Source of the DNA: Lysobacter stagni
GTDB lineage: Bacteria; Pseudomonadota; Gammaproteobacteria; Xanthomonadales; Xanthomonadaceae
Assembly: GCF_030053425.1 (NCBI RefSeq)
Contig: NZ_JASGBI010000001.1
Coordinates: 2,736,001 to 2,800,000, forward strand
Direction of reading: 5' to 3'
DNA: 64,000 nt
This document shows, piece after piece, positions 1 through 8,850 of this stretch (within the stretch, counting starts at the first letter, position 1; every line of letters begins with the position of its first letter). The notes beneath the pieces were generated by a model. That model was not told the DNA's origin and did no database searches. It saw nothing but the letters and a program-made list of their open reading frames with translations. A program made the translations under genes and the position numbers.

Positions 1-1
1 C

Positions 2-64
2 GCCAAGCGCACCCACGGCAAGCCGGTCGCGGGTGACGCCGACGGCCAGGTCGAGCCGGTCTGA
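2..64 (+). CDS. C-terminal end of an upstream protein, probably RND efflux adaptor (partial)
   Basis: Only the last 20 codons and a TGA stop lie inside the window. The tail is hydrophilic and Lys/Gly/Asp rich with no recognisable motif. The assignment as periplasmic adaptor (HlyD/AcrA type) rests on position alone: the stop is 13 bp before the start of an RND permease on the same strand, the usual adaptor-pump order, and the pump's ribosome binding site (GGAG) overlaps the stop region. Function is inferred; the open frame is seen. Confidence 0.55.
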   Translation, partial: AKRTHGKPVAGDADGQVEPV

Positions 65-77
65 GGAGCCCACGCAG

Positions 78-3000
78 ATGACCATTGCGGAGCTCAGCAT
101 CAAACGGCCGGTCACGGCGATCATGTTCTTCGTGTCGCTGTTCGTGATCGGCCTGATTGCGGCGATCCGACTGCCGCTTGAAGCGTTCCCGGAAGTCTCG
201 CCGCCCTTCATCTTCGTGCAGCTGCCGTACACCGGCTCCACCCCCGAGGAGGTGGAGCGCACGCTGCTGCGTCCGGTGGAGGAATCGCTGTCGACGATGA
301 CCGGCATCAAGCGCATGGATGCCAATGCGCGTGCCGACGGCGCCGAGATCTTCATGCAGTTCTCGGACTGGAACCGCGACGTCGCCATCGCGGCGTCGGA
401 GGCGCGCGAGCGCATCGACGCCATCCGCGACGATCTGCCCGAAGACCTGCAGCGCTTCAACGTCTTCAAGTTCTCCACCACCGACGAACCCGTCCTGCGC
501 GTGCGCCTGGCCAGCAAGAGCGACCTGGGCGGCGCGTACGACATGATCGACCGCGAGTTCAAGCGGCGCATCGAACGCATCCCGGGCGTTGCGCGCGTGG
601 ACGTGACCGGTGCGGCGCCGAACGAGGTGGAGATCGCGATCGACCCCGACCGCCTGACCGCGCACAACCTCAGCCTCAACGATCTCAACAAGCGCCTGAA
701 GGAGGTCAATTTCTCGATCTCCGCCGGCCAGATCGACGATGGCGGACGGCGCCTGCGCGTGCAGCCGGTGGGCGAGATCACCGACCTGCAGCAGCTGCGC
801 GACCTGGTGCTCGACGCCAAGGGCGTGCGCCTGGGCGACATCGCGCAGGTGCGGCTGAAGCCGCAGCGCATGAACTACGGTCGTCGCCTGGACGGCCGCC
901 CGGCGATCGGCCTGGACATCTTCAAGGAGCGCAATGCGAACCTGGTCGATGTGTCCAGCAAGGCGCTGGCGGAAGTGGAGGCGATCCGCAAGCAGCCCGA
1001 GATGGGCGACATCCGCGTGATCATCATCGACAACCAGGGCGACAACGTCACCAGCTCGCTGCTGGAGCTGGCCGAGGCCGGCGCCATCGGCCTGGTGCTG
1101 TCGATCGCGGTGCTGTTCTTCTTCCTGCGCCACTGGCCGTCGACGCTGATGGTGACCCTGGCCATCCCGATCTGCTTCGTGATGACGCTGGGCTTCATGT
1201 ACTTCACCGGCGTCACGCTCAACATCCTGTCGATGATGGGCCTGCTGCTGGCGGTGGGCATGCTGGTGGACAACGCGGTCGTCGTGGTGGAGAGCATCTA
1301 CCAGGAACGCGAGCGCATGCCGGACAACCCGGAAGGGGCCTCGATCCTGGGCACCAAGCACGTGGCCATCGCGCTGTCGGCGGGCACGCTGTGCCACTGC
1401 ATCGTGTTCCTGCCCAACCTGTTCGGTCCCCGCAACTTCCTCAGCATCTACCTGTCGCAGATCGCCATCACCATTTCGGTGTCGCTGCTGGCATCGTGGC
1501 TGGTGGCGGTGAGCCTGATCCCGATGATCTCGGCGCGCCTGAAGACGCCGCCGGCGGTGAAGTCGGAAGGCGGCCTGATCCCGCGCATGCAGAAGCGTTA
1601 CGCGCAGTTCCTGCGCTGGACGCTGGAGCATCGTGGCAGGGCCGTGCTCGGCATCCTGATGATCATCGCCATCAGCATCGTGCCGTTCAGCCTGACCAAG
1701 AAGAACATGTTCGGTGGCGACGACGGCACCGAGACCAACATCTTCTACCAGTGGAAGGGTGCGTACACGAAGGAGCAGATGTCGGCGGAGATTCTCAAGA
1801 TCGAGAAGTTCCTCGACGCGAACCGAAAGAAGTACAACATCACCCAGATCTACTCGTACTACAGCGAGCAGGGCTGGGGTGGTACGCGAATCACCTTCGA
1901 CGTCGCCAAGATCAGCGAGTCCAAGGGCATCATCGAGCAGCTGCGCAAGGACCTGCCCAAGTCGGCCCGTGCCAACATCGGTATCGGCAACCAGGGCGGT
2001 GGTGGCGGTGGCGGCGGTGGCCCTGGACAGAACGTGCAGGTGCAGCTGGTGGGCGACTCGACCGAGACGCTGGTCGAGCTGGCCAACGACATCGTGCCCA
2101 TCCTGGCCAAGCGCAAGGAACTGCGCGACGTGCGCGTCGACATCGGCGACCAGAACAGCGAGCTGTCGGTGCGCGTGGACCGTGAACGTGCGGCGTCGTT
2201 CGGCTTCAGTGCGCAGGAAGTGGCCAGCTTCGTCGGCCTGGCCCTGCGCGGCGCGCCGCTGCGCGAGTTCCGTCGCGGCGACACCGAAGTGCCCGTGTGG
2301 GTGCGTTTTGCCGGTGCCGAGCAGTTCGACACGTCCGATATCGCCGGTTTCACGGTGCGCGCGCCGGACGGCCGCACGGTGCCGCTGCTGGCCATGGTGG
2401 ACGTGGCGGTCAAGCCGTCGGCCACGCAGATCCAGCGCGCGAACCGCCAGACCACGGTCGCCATCCAGGCCAACCTGGGCGACAAGGTGACCGTGCCCGA
2501 AGCGCGCAAGGCGATGGAGGAGGTGCTCAAGGCTGTCGCGTTCCCGGCCGGCTACTCCTTCACCTTCGAATCCGGCGCGTTCGAGGACGAGGCTGAGGCG
2601 AACCAGCAGATGATGTTCAACCTGCTGATCGCTCTGGTGATGATCTACGTGGTGATGGCGGCGGTGTTCGAATCGCTGCTGTTCCCGTCGGCGATCATGA
2701 CCGGCGTGCTGTTCTCGGTGTTCGGCGTGTTCTGGCTGTTCTGGCTGACCGGTACCGAGTTCAACATCATGGCCTTCATCGGCATCCTGGTGCTGATGGG
2801 CGTGGTGGTGAACAACGGCATCGTGATGATCGAGCACATCAACAACCTGCGACGCCGGGGCCTGTCGCGTACCGACGCACTGGTCGAAGGCAGCCGCGAA
2901 CGCCTGCGCCCGATCCTCATGACGATGGGCACGGCGATCCTGGCGATGGTGCCCATCTCGCTGACCAACACGCAGATCGGCGGCGACGGCCCGCCGTACT

Positions 3001-3185
3001 ACCCGATGGCGCGCGCCATCGCCGGTGGTCTGGCGTTCTCGACGGTGGTCAGCCTGCTGTTCCTGCCGACGATCTACGCGATCCTCGACGACCTGCGTAC
3101 CGGTACCTCGCGTCTGGTCCGACGCGCGCGAGGCAACACCGGCGGCGTACCGGCCGCCACGGTGACGGCGCTGAAGGTGGACTAA
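78..3185 (+). CDS. RND-family efflux pump, inner-membrane permease subunit
   Basis: Proton-driven resistance-nodulation-division exporter, 1035 residues, the usual length for the AcrB/HAE1 class. The N-terminus has the family signature of a short cytoplasmic lead (SIKRPVTAIMF) before the first membrane helix and a large periplasmic porter domain; a second porter domain follows residue ~540. The TM4 relay reads GMLVDNAVVVVES, so the acidic pair of AcrB (Asp407/Asp408) is Asp-Asn here (about residues 398-399), as in several divergent RND clades. A run of nine glycines lies near residue 645 in the second periplasmic loop; reading frame is intact on both sides, so it is not a frameshift. The ATG at 78 has GGAG 10 bp upstream and gives the conserved N-terminus; an upstream in-frame ATG at 33 would overlap the preceding gene. 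Substrate cannot be told from sequence. Confidence 0.93.
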   Translation: MTIAELSIKRPVTAIMFFVSLFVIGLIAAIRLPLEAFPEVSPPFIFVQLPYTGSTPEEVERTLLRPVEESLSTMTGIKRMDANARADGAEIFMQFSDWNRDVAIAASEARERIDAIRDDLPEDLQRFNVFKFSTTDEPVLRVRLASKSDLGGAYDMIDREFKRRIERIPGVARVDVTGAAPNEVEIAIDPDRLTAHNLSLNDLNKRLKEVNFSISAGQIDDGGRRLRVQPVGEITDLQQLRDLVLDAKGVRLGDIAQVRLKPQRMNYGRRLDGRPAIGLDIFKERNANLVDVSSKALAEVEAIRKQPEMGDIRVIIIDNQGDNVTSSLLELAEAGAIGLVLSIAVLFFFLRHWPSTLMVTLAIPICFVMTLGFMYFTGVTLNILSMMGLLLAVGMLVDNAVVVVESIYQERERMPDNPEGASILGTKHVAIALSAGTLCHCIVFLPNLFGPRNFLSIYLSQIAITISVSLLASWLVAVSLIPMISARLKTPPAVKSEGGLIPRMQKRYAQFLRWTLEHRGRAVLGILMIIAISIVPFSLTKKNMFGGDDGTETNIFYQWKGAYTKEQMSAEILKIEKFLDANRKKYNITQIYSYYSEQGWGGTRITFDVAKISESKGIIEQLRKDLPKSARANIGIGNQGGGGGGGGGPGQNVQVQLVGDSTETLVELANDIVPILAKRKELRDVRVDIGDQNSELSVRVDRERAASFGFSAQEVASFVGLALRGAPLREFRRGDTEVPVWVRFAGAEQFDTSDIAGFTVRAPDGRTVPLLAMVDVAVKPSATQIQRANRQTTVAIQANLGDKVTVPEARKAMEEVLKAVAFPAGYSFTFESGAFEDEAEANQQMMFNLLIALVMIYVVMAAVFESLLFPSAIMTGVLFSVFGVFWLFWLTGTEFNIMAFIGILVLMGVVVNNGIVMIEHINNLRRRGLSRTDALVEGSRERLRPILMTMGTAILAMVPISLTNTQIGGDGPPYYPMARAIAGGLAFSTVVSLLFLPTIYAILDDLRTGTSRLVRRARGNTGGVPAATVTALKVD

Positions 3186-3209
3186 GCCCAGCAACCAGGC
3201 ACGACACGA

Positions 3210-3238
3210 ACGGGAGGGCGAAAGCCCTCCCGTTTTTT
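3210..3238 (+). terminator. Rho-independent terminator after the RND pump
   Basis: A 10-bp perfect GC-rich stem (acgggagggc/gccctcccgt) with a GAAA tetraloop is followed directly by a run of T residues, 25 bp after the pump's stop codon. It ends the adaptor-pump operon. Confidence 0.95.
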
Positions 3239-3397
3239 GTCTGTGTGCTGCGCGCCTTTCCGGCCCGGTCGCACGGGCGGCCTGCTCATGCGCCTGGCAC
3301 GCATCCGATGACGCGTCAGGCAGACAGCGGGCGCGGCGGTGAATGGCCCGCAGTCGTCGTGGCGGACGAGACCTCGCCGTCGTCCGCTATGCGATGT

Positions 3398-4603
3398 TCA
3401 GCCCACCAGCTTGCCCAGCATGCGCAGGCCGCCGGTCCACACGCCGATCGCGGTGCCCAGGCTGGTCAGGAAGAAGTTGAGCAGTACGCGCGCCACGCGG
3501 TTGCGCCACCAGCCTCGCCAGGTCTGCACGTCGTCGCGCAGGGCCATGAAGTCGGCATATGTGGGCTTGCGGATCCAGGCTTCGGTCAGTGCGCTGAGCG
3601 TTCCGGAGGCCAGCGCGGGATGCAGCGGGGTGATGGGCGAGGCGACGAAGGCCACCAGGATGCTGAGCGGATGCCCACCGGCGATCGCGCAGCCGATCGC
3701 ACCCAGCACGCCGGTCGCCAGGACCCATTGCAGGAGCAGGTCGGAGCCGACGTCGATGCCGCCGCGCCAGAAACCCCACGCGAACCCGCCCAGGACGAAC
3801 ACGGCGAGGAAAATGGTGAACCACGGGATGTCGCTCTTCTTCGGCAGCGACTCCAGCTCGGCGACGATGGTCTCCGGTGCGCGGCTCTCTTCCTTCAGGT
3901 GGCGCGCAAGGCCCTGCAGGTGGCCTGCACCGACGACGGCCAGCACTTCGCGGGCGTCGCCGTGGCTGTCGCGCAGGCGCGCGGCCATGTAGCGGTCGCG
4001 CTCGGCGATGACGCTTTCGTACAGCTCGGGGCTGTCGCTGGCGAATTCGCTGAAGCTCGATTCGAGCATGTCGCCCTGCTTGAGCTTCTCGATGTCTTCC
4101 GCACCCACTTCCTCGTCCACGAACAATGCCGCCAGCAGGCCGCCGCCGAGCTTCGCGCGCGACCACCAGCCCAGCTTGCTGGACGCGCGCTTGAAGGTGA
4201 GGCCGACATCGCGGTCGATGAGATGCACGGGCAGGTCGCGCTGGCGGGCTTCCAGCACGGCGCGCTTGAGTTCCGCGCCGGGCTCGATGCCCAGCTGTTC
4301 GGCCAGACGTCGCTGGTAGGCGGCCAAGGCCAGGTTGGCGGCGAACAGCGCGGTCTTGCCGGTGCGGATCACCTGCACCAGGTCCAGGCGCGCCAGGGCG
4401 TCCGGGTCGGTCAGGGCCTGGAGGCGCTGGGCGTCCAGCTCGACCGCGACCGCGTCGAAGGCGCCGCTGCCGACCGCATCGCGGACGGCTTCGACGCTGG
4501 CCTGCGACACATGGGCGGTGCCGAGCAGCGTGTAGCGGACGCCATCGCGCTCGACGATCGCGTGAGGCTGGTGTTCGAGCAGGGCCTGCAGCGATTCGGA
4601 CAT
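3398..4603 (-). CDS. TraB/PrgY (GTxHxS) family integral membrane protein
   Basis: 401 residues. The N-terminal half is the TraB/Tiki-type domain: it opens with LLGTAHVSQ (GTAHVS at residues 28-33), the family's conserved histidine motif, followed by an ELD motif and later VVGAGHLQG. The C-terminal ~140 residues contain about four hydrophobic segments, so the protein is probably anchored in the inner membrane. PrgY, the founding member, blocks a peptide pheromone in Enterococcus, and the fold is related to metal-dependent proteases (Tiki); the proteobacterial role is unknown. The frame is open further upstream, but the ATG at 4603 begins the family-like N-terminus. It is alone on the minus strand, with a 176-bp gap before the next gene. 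A perfect 8-bp inverted repeat (3362-3387) lies just past the stop, without a T tract. Confidence 0.85.
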   Translation of the reverse strand: MSESLQALLEHQPHAIVERDGVRYTLLGTAHVSQASVEAVRDAVGSGAFDAVAVELDAQRLQALTDPDALARLDLVQVIRTGKTALFAANLALAAYQRRLAEQLGIEPGAELKRAVLEARQRDLPVHLIDRDVGLTFKRASSKLGWWSRAKLGGGLLAALFVDEEVGAEDIEKLKQGDMLESSFSEFASDSPELYESVIAERDRYMAARLRDSHGDAREVLAVVGAGHLQGLARHLKEESRAPETIVAELESLPKKSDIPWFTIFLAVFVLGGFAWGFWRGGIDVGSDLLLQWVLATGVLGAIGCAIAGGHPLSILVAFVASPITPLHPALASGTLSALTEAWIRKPTYADFMALRDDVQTWRGWWRNRVARVLLNFFLTSLGTAIGVWTGGLRMLGKLVG

Positions 4604-4679
4604 GGAATAGGACCGCGTGAAAGAGGGACGGAAACGAAGGTGCGTGCTCGCGCCGGCGGCTTCAAGCGCCCGGCAGCAA

Positions 4680-4701
4680 GACGGCGCCCTCAGGCGCCGT
4701 C
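4680..4701 (-). terminator. Hairpin downstream of the hydrolase/TetR unit
   Basis: Perfect 9-bp stem (gacggcgcc/ggcgccgtc) with a 4-nt loop, about 80 bp past the hydrolase stop on the minus strand. The following sequence is only weakly T-rich (TTGCTG), so it may be a weak terminator or just an RNA-stabilising hairpin. Confidence 0.45.
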
Positions 4702-4779
4702 GTCTCGCACTTCGTGTGGCTGCGCAGAGCTTAGGGCCTGCGGCGCGGAGGGGCAATGAAGGCCCGCAGGGCGGGCACG

Positions 4780-5703
4780 TCAGGCCACGCCGAAGGGCAG
4801 ATTCGGCGAAGACACCAGGCGTTCGCCCACCGCTTCACCGTGCAGGAAGCGCATCGCGGCGGTAATGACCTCGCCATCGTCCAGCACGCGGCGATGCCCC
4901 AGCCCACGCGTGGTCAGCAGGCGTGAATCGGGCCAGTAGCGCGCGTAGCGTTCGCCTTCGGACCACGGCACGTCGCGGTCTTCCAGGTCGTGCACGATCA
5001 ATGCCGGCCGGCCGATCACCGGAGCGGTGTGGTGCGCCTGCTGCTCGTCGAAGGTGATGCCGATGAGGCCTTCGAAGTAGGCGAACATCCGTTGGACGAG
5101 GTTGCGCCCCACCCACATGATGTCGGCGAACCGTTCGGCGGCGGCGACCGGATCGGCCGCAGGCGCGATCAGCACCGCGCGTCGTGCCTGCAACCCGCGT
5201 GAGAGCGCATTGGCGGTCGCGGCGCCGCCCAGCGAATGACCGATCACGGCTTCGGCGGGCCCGAAGTGCTTCCCGACCGCGAGCAGATGGCGGGTGAAGT
5301 CGGGCAGGGTGGCCTGCCGGCCGGGGCTGCGTCCGTGTGCGGGCTGATCGAACGCGACCACGGCGTACCCATCGCGACGCAACTGCGGCAGCCATGCGGC
5401 GATGCGCGTGCCGTGGCTGGACCATCCGTGCGCGAAGAGCACGTACGGCTGGCGCGACGGATCACCCCACACGTACGCGGCGATGGTGTGGCCTTCCACG
5501 GTCACGCTGACCTCGCGCGCGTCGTGCGTGGGCGCGGCGAGCGCGCGGCTGCGCGAGGAGGGCAGCGGCGTGCAGAACAGGCGGGCCGCGCGATGAAGCG
5601 TAACGTTCGGCGCGACCCGGCTGCCCAGGACAAAGCTGAGGCGAAGCCCGTAGAACGCGATATTACGAACGGTCGTGCTAATTTTGGCGATGAGCGGGTA
5701 CAT
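4780..5703 (-). CDS. Alpha/beta-hydrolase fold protein
   Basis: 307 residues. The hydrolase core begins near residue 85 with the oxyanion-hole HGW (residues 92-94). The nucleophile elbow is GHSLGG (Ser157), the acid is probably Asp242 in a DxxVPW context, and the base is His270 in GLGHRRVL, so the triad is complete. The N-terminal ~60 residues contain one hydrophobic stretch and resemble a membrane anchor. Substrate is unknown. The start lies 18 bp after the stop of a TetR-family regulator on the same strand, so the two are probably co-transcribed and the regulator controls this enzyme, a common arrangement for detoxification or lipid-related hydrolases. Confidence 0.82.
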   Translation of the reverse strand: MYPLIAKISTTVRNIAFYGLRLSFVLGSRVAPNVTLHRAARLFCTPLPSSRSRALAAPTHDAREVSVTVEGHTIAAYVWGDPSRQPYVLFAHGWSSHGTRIAAWLPQLRRDGYAVVAFDQPAHGRSPGRQATLPDFTRHLLAVGKHFGPAEAVIGHSLGGAATANALSRGLQARRAVLIAPAADPVAAAERFADIMWVGRNLVQRMFAYFEGLIGITFDEQQAHHTAPVIGRPALIVHDLEDRDVPWSEGERYARYWPDSRLLTTRGLGHRRVLDDGEVITAAMRFLHGEAVGERLVSSPNLPFGVA

Positions 5704-5721
5704 GGGGGTGCTCCGCAGGAC

Positions 5722-6330
5722 TCAGGGGTGGGGGGCGTAGGAGCGGATCAGCCGCTCGAGCGCACGGCGGCCGCGATCGGCGGCCCGGTCAAAGCTGAAC
5801 AGCCCGGCGTCGTGGTGAACCAGCAACGCGATGCCGTACAGCTCGAATGCCATCTGATCGGGATCGGTATCCCGGGCGAGTTCGCCGGTCTCGACGGACA
5901 GCCCGATGGCTCGGCCGATTTCCTGCCGCCAGCGCTGCTCGTGCTCGATCAGGCGGTCGCGCAGGGTGCCGGGGCGGTCGTCGTACTCGCTGGCGGCGCT
6001 GAGCAGGACGCAGCCGCCTTCGGTGTGCCGGTCCCAGTCGAACCAGGCGTCCATGATCGCCAGCAGCCGCGGCAGGCCGCGCGGATGCTTCAGTGCAGGT
6101 CGCAGCACATGCGCGATGAAGCGGTCGCCGGCGGCGTCCAGGACGGCCAGCTGGAGGTCTTCCCGCGAGCCGAAATGGGCGAAGACGCCACTCTTGGACA
6201 TGCCCACGGCCTGGGCCAGCGGGCCGATGGAGAGCCCCTCCAGGCCGGCGGAGCAGGCGATGCCGTACGCCCGCTCGATGATGGCCTCGCGGGTGGCAGC
6301 GCCCTTGCTGGTAGCGGTCAGCGCGTTCAC
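5722..6330 (-). CDS. TetR-family transcriptional repressor
   Basis: 202 residues with an N-terminal helix-turn-helix at about residues 15-60 (REAIIERAYGIA, then SIGPLAQAVGMSKSGVFAHF), typical of TetR_N. The C-terminal ligand-binding part resembles the group found beside hydrolases and is rich in acidic and aromatic residues. First gene of a two-gene unit with the alpha/beta-hydrolase. Upstream lie two short dyads (6346-6380) that are candidate operators for autoregulation. The ligand is unknown. Confidence 0.85.
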   Translation of the reverse strand: MNALTATSKGAATREAIIERAYGIACSAGLEGLSIGPLAQAVGMSKSGVFAHFGSREDLQLAVLDAAGDRFIAHVLRPALKHPRGLPRLLAIMDAWFDWDRHTEGGCVLLSAASEYDDRPGTLRDRLIEHEQRWRQEIGRAIGLSVETGELARDTDPDQMAFELYGIALLVHHDAGLFSFDRAADRGRRALERLIRSYAPHP

Positions 6331-6345
6331 GGCAGGGAAAATAGC

Positions 6346-6380
6346 ACGGCCGTTCGTTTTATTTTGACCGTTCGTCGGTC
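6346..6380 (-). promoter_or_regulatory. Candidate TetR operators upstream of the hydrolase unit
   Basis: Two short dyads lie 15-50 bp upstream of the TetR start: the 8-bp palindrome acggccgt (6346-6353) and gaccg-N5-cggtc (6366-6380). Both flank the repeated core CCGTTCGT, and related CGAACGG cores are known in operators of TetR repressors. The dyads are seen; binding is inferred. Confidence 0.45.
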
Positions 6381-6395
6381 AGGGGCCGCGGGGCC

Positions 6396-6971
6396 TCATT
6401 CGCCTTGCGGCGAGGATTCATTTCCGGTGCCGAGCGCCAGTTGCATCTGCACCGTGTCCAGCCAGCGCCCATGCTTGCGTCCCAGCCCCTGGAAGACCCC
6501 GACGGTGCGAAAGCCCAGGCGTTCGTGCAGCGCGATGGAGGCGGCGTTGGTGACGTCGCCGATCACCGCCACCATCTGGCGCAAGTCGAGCGCCGTGCAG
6601 TCGTCGATCAAGCGCTGCAGCAGCGCGCGACCGATGCCGCGTCCGATGAAATGCGGGTGCACGTAGACCGTGTCCTCCACCGTCCAGCGATAACCTTCGC
6701 GGCTGCGATAGCTGCTCGCATAGGCGTAACCGGCGAAGGCGCCGTCCCATTCGGCCACGACATACGGATAGCCCTGCGCAACCACGCCTTGCCAGCGGCG
6801 CGTCATCTCCGCTTCGTCCGGCGTGTCGTACTCATAAGTGGCGACGTTCTCGTCGACCTCGCGCGCGTACAGCGCGGTGATGGCGACCAGGTCGCCCGCG
6901 ACGGCGGTGCGGATGGCCAGTTGTGCGGCGGTGGTGGTTTCGGGTGGGAGGCTGGGCATGCGGCGAAGCAT
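6396..6971 (-). CDS. GNAT-family N-acetyltransferase, phosphinothricin/methionine-sulfone acetyltransferase-like
   Basis: 191 residues. A complete GNAT fold of the Pat/MddA/YncA type: IRTAVAGDLVAITALY at the start, VEDTVYVHPHFIGRGIGRALL as motif A (acetyl-CoA pyrophosphate loop IGRGIGR at about 110-115), and NAASIALHERLGF then VGVFQGLGRKHGRW at the C-terminus. This subfamily acetylates small amines such as methionine derivatives or phosphinothricin, but the substrate here cannot be fixed. Two in-frame ATGs (6971 and 6959) are possible. It lies 18 bp after the NAD(P)-binding protein on the same strand and may be its partner in transcription. Confidence 0.85.
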   Translation of the reverse strand: MLRRMPSLPPETTTAAQLAIRTAVAGDLVAITALYAREVDENVATYEYDTPDEAEMTRRWQGVVAQGYPYVVAEWDGAFAGYAYASSYRSREGYRWTVEDTVYVHPHFIGRGIGRALLQRLIDDCTALDLRQMVAVIGDVTNAASIALHERLGFRTVGVFQGLGRKHGRWLDTVQMQLALGTGNESSPQGE

Positions 6972-6989
6972 AACGCGCCGCCTTCGACC

Positions 6990-7844
6990 TCATCCAAGCA
7001 GCGTGGCGCACTCGCTTGCGTAGTTCGCGAAAGTGCGTGGCGCACGTCCTGTGACAGTCCGGATGTCGTCGGTGACACGCGCCGCGGCACCGGAACGGAA
7101 GTAGCGTTCCAGGTCGAGCAGGCGATCCGCGATTTCGTCCGGCATGCCCATGTCGACCAGGCCATAGCGCAGCTCGTTGGGCGGCAGGTCGACGTGGAGG
7201 ATGGTGCGCCCCGTCGCCTGCGTCAGCAGAGTGGCGAGCTCGTCGTAAGTCAGCGCGTCGGGACCGGTCAGCGTATAGGCCTTGCCTTCGTGTGCGGCGT
7301 CGGTGAGCGCGCGCACTGCTACCGCAGCGATGTCGCGCACGTCGACATGGCTGATCCGTGCATCGGCGCTGGCGCTGTAGAACGCCGACTCGGCGCGGAT
7401 CGTCGGGCTCATGAACGTCATGACGTTCTGCATGAAGCTGTTGGGGCGCAGGAACGTCCACGCCATGCCGCTGGCCTCGATGGCCTGTTCGATGGGGCGA
7501 TGCACGAGGGCGAGGCTGTAGGCCTCGTCCTGCGCGCCCAGCACCGATTGCTTGACGATGCGACGTACTCCCGCTGCGCGTGCCTGATCCACGGCCGCGA
7601 TCTCCAGCTCGGTCTGGTCGATCGCGTTGTGGCCGAGCAGGAAGAGTGAGTCGCAACCGGTGAAGGCATCGCGCAGCGTGTCGGGATCGGCGTAGTCGAT
7701 CGCGACGGCGTCCATGCCCCGCGCGCGTGCCGCGTCGGCCTTGTCGTCGGAGTGGAAGGCCGCGCGCAACGGCGCGCCGGCGGCCTGCAATTGCACGAGG
7801 ACTTCGCTGCCCAGCGTTCCGCCCGCACCGGTCACGCAGATCAT
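6990..7844 (-). CDS. NmrA-like NAD(P)-binding oxidoreductase (atypical SDR, QOR2/YtfG type)
   Basis: 284 residues starting directly with a Rossmann glycine motif, TGAGGTLG at residues 5-12. The family features are the segment FLRPNSFMQNV and the later SHVDVRDIAAVAVRAL. There is no Tyr-xxx-Lys catalytic pair in the classical SDR position, which is normal for NmrA-like members. They act as redox sensors or NADPH quinone reductases. A good ribosome binding site (GAAGGAG) lies 8 bp before the ATG, inside a small inverted repeat (ccttcccggaagg). Confidence 0.83.
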   Translation of the reverse strand: MICVTGAGGTLGSEVLVQLQAAGAPLRAAFHSDDKADAARARGMDAVAIDYADPDTLRDAFTGCDSLFLLGHNAIDQTELEIAAVDQARAAGVRRIVKQSVLGAQDEAYSLALVHRPIEQAIEASGMAWTFLRPNSFMQNVMTFMSPTIRAESAFYSASADARISHVDVRDIAAVAVRALTDAAHEGKAYTLTGPDALTYDELATLLTQATGRTILHVDLPPNELRYGLVDMGMPDEIADRLLDLERYFRSGAAARVTDDIRTVTGRAPRTFANYASECATLLG

Positions 7845-7925
7845 CGCCGCCGCTCCTTCCCGGAAGGAGGGCGAACGTAGCCGGCGTTGGGTGACCGCGA
7901 CGTGCAGGCGTCGCGGTGAAGGTGC

Positions 7926-8813
7926 TCAGTCGCGGTAGCGCTTGAGCAGGTCGCCATAGGCGTCGATGCGGCGGTCGCGCAGGAACGGCCAGATGCGGCG
8001 AACGTGCTCGCTGCGCTGCATGTCGACTTCGGCCATCAGGATTTCCGGTTCGCTCGTGCTGGCCTCGGCCAGGAACTCGCCCTGCGGCCCCAGCACGTGG
8101 CTGCTGCCCCAGAAGTCGATGCCGGCGGCATCCATCGGCGACTGTTCGTGGCCGACGCGATTGCAGCTGAGCACGGGCAGGCCGTTGGCGACCGCATGGC
8201 CGCGGTGGCTGAGGATCCAGGCATTGCGCTGGCGGTCCTTCTCGGCCTGCTCATCGCCCGGATCCCAGCCGATGGCGGTGGGGTAGAGCAACAGTTCCGC
8301 GCCGGCCAGCGCCATCAGTCGCGCGCCTTCGGGGTACCACTGGTCCCAGCACACCATCAGGCCAAGGCGACCCACCGAGGTGTCGATCGGCTCGAAACCC
8401 AGATCGCCGGGCGTGAAGTAAAACTTTTCGTAGAAGCCCGGATCGTCCGGGATGTGCATCTTGCGGTACTTGCCGGCCGTCGAGCCGTCGGCGTCGAAGA
8501 CCACCGCGGTGTTGTGGTACAGGCCGGCCGCGCGCTTCTCGAACAGCGAGCTGACCAGCACCACGCCATGCTGCTTCGCCAGTGCGCCCAGGCGTTGCGT
8601 GCTCGGGCCCGGGATAGGCTCGGCCAGGTCGAATTCGTGCACCGACTCGTGCTGGCAGAAATACGGGCCGTTGTGCAGTTCCTGCAGCAGCACGAGCTTC
8701 GCGCCGCGCTTGGCGGACTCGGCCACGCGCTGCTCGATCACGGCCAGGTTCGCATCGGCGTCGCCGTGGTTGCGTTCCTGGACCAGCGCGACGGGGAGGG
8801 TGGTCTTCTTCAT
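7926..8813 (-). CDS. aguB: N-carbamoylputrescine amidohydrolase
   Basis: 295 residues, nitrilase superfamily. It hydrolyses N-carbamoylputrescine to putrescine, CO2 and ammonia, the second step of the agmatine route of polyamine synthesis. The catalytic triad is visible: Glu45 in LLQELHN, Lys118 in GKYRKMHIPDD and Cys155 in GLMVCWDQWYPE. The length and the HNGPYFCQ motif are typical for AguB and not for general nitrilases. It lies 118 bp downstream of aguA on the same strand, with a 26-bp palindrome between them. Confidence 0.95.
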   Translation of the reverse strand: MKKTTLPVALVQERNHGDADANLAVIEQRVAESAKRGAKLVLLQELHNGPYFCQHESVHEFDLAEPIPGPSTQRLGALAKQHGVVLVSSLFEKRAAGLYHNTAVVFDADGSTAGKYRKMHIPDDPGFYEKFYFTPGDLGFEPIDTSVGRLGLMVCWDQWYPEGARLMALAGAELLLYPTAIGWDPGDEQAEKDRQRNAWILSHRGHAVANGLPVLSCNRVGHEQSPMDAAGIDFWGSSHVLGPQGEFLAEASTSEPEILMAEVDMQRSEHVRRIWPFLRDRRIDAYGDLLKRYRD

Positions 8814-8850
8814 GGAGATCCCGAATCGTGTGTTGCGCGCGCACGGCGCG

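Noticed and set aside
1999..2030. Frameshift at the glycine run of the RND pump
   Set aside because: The frame on both sides continues with family-typical sequence, so the run is in frame.
3362..3387. Perfect 8-bp inverted repeat after the TraB gene as terminator
   Set aside because: No T tract follows on either strand; kept only as a note in the gene entry.
3245..4759. 504-codon plus-strand frame over the TraB gene
   Set aside because: Shadow; no ribosome binding site and no recognisable domain, while the minus strand encodes a membrane protein with the GTxHxS motif.
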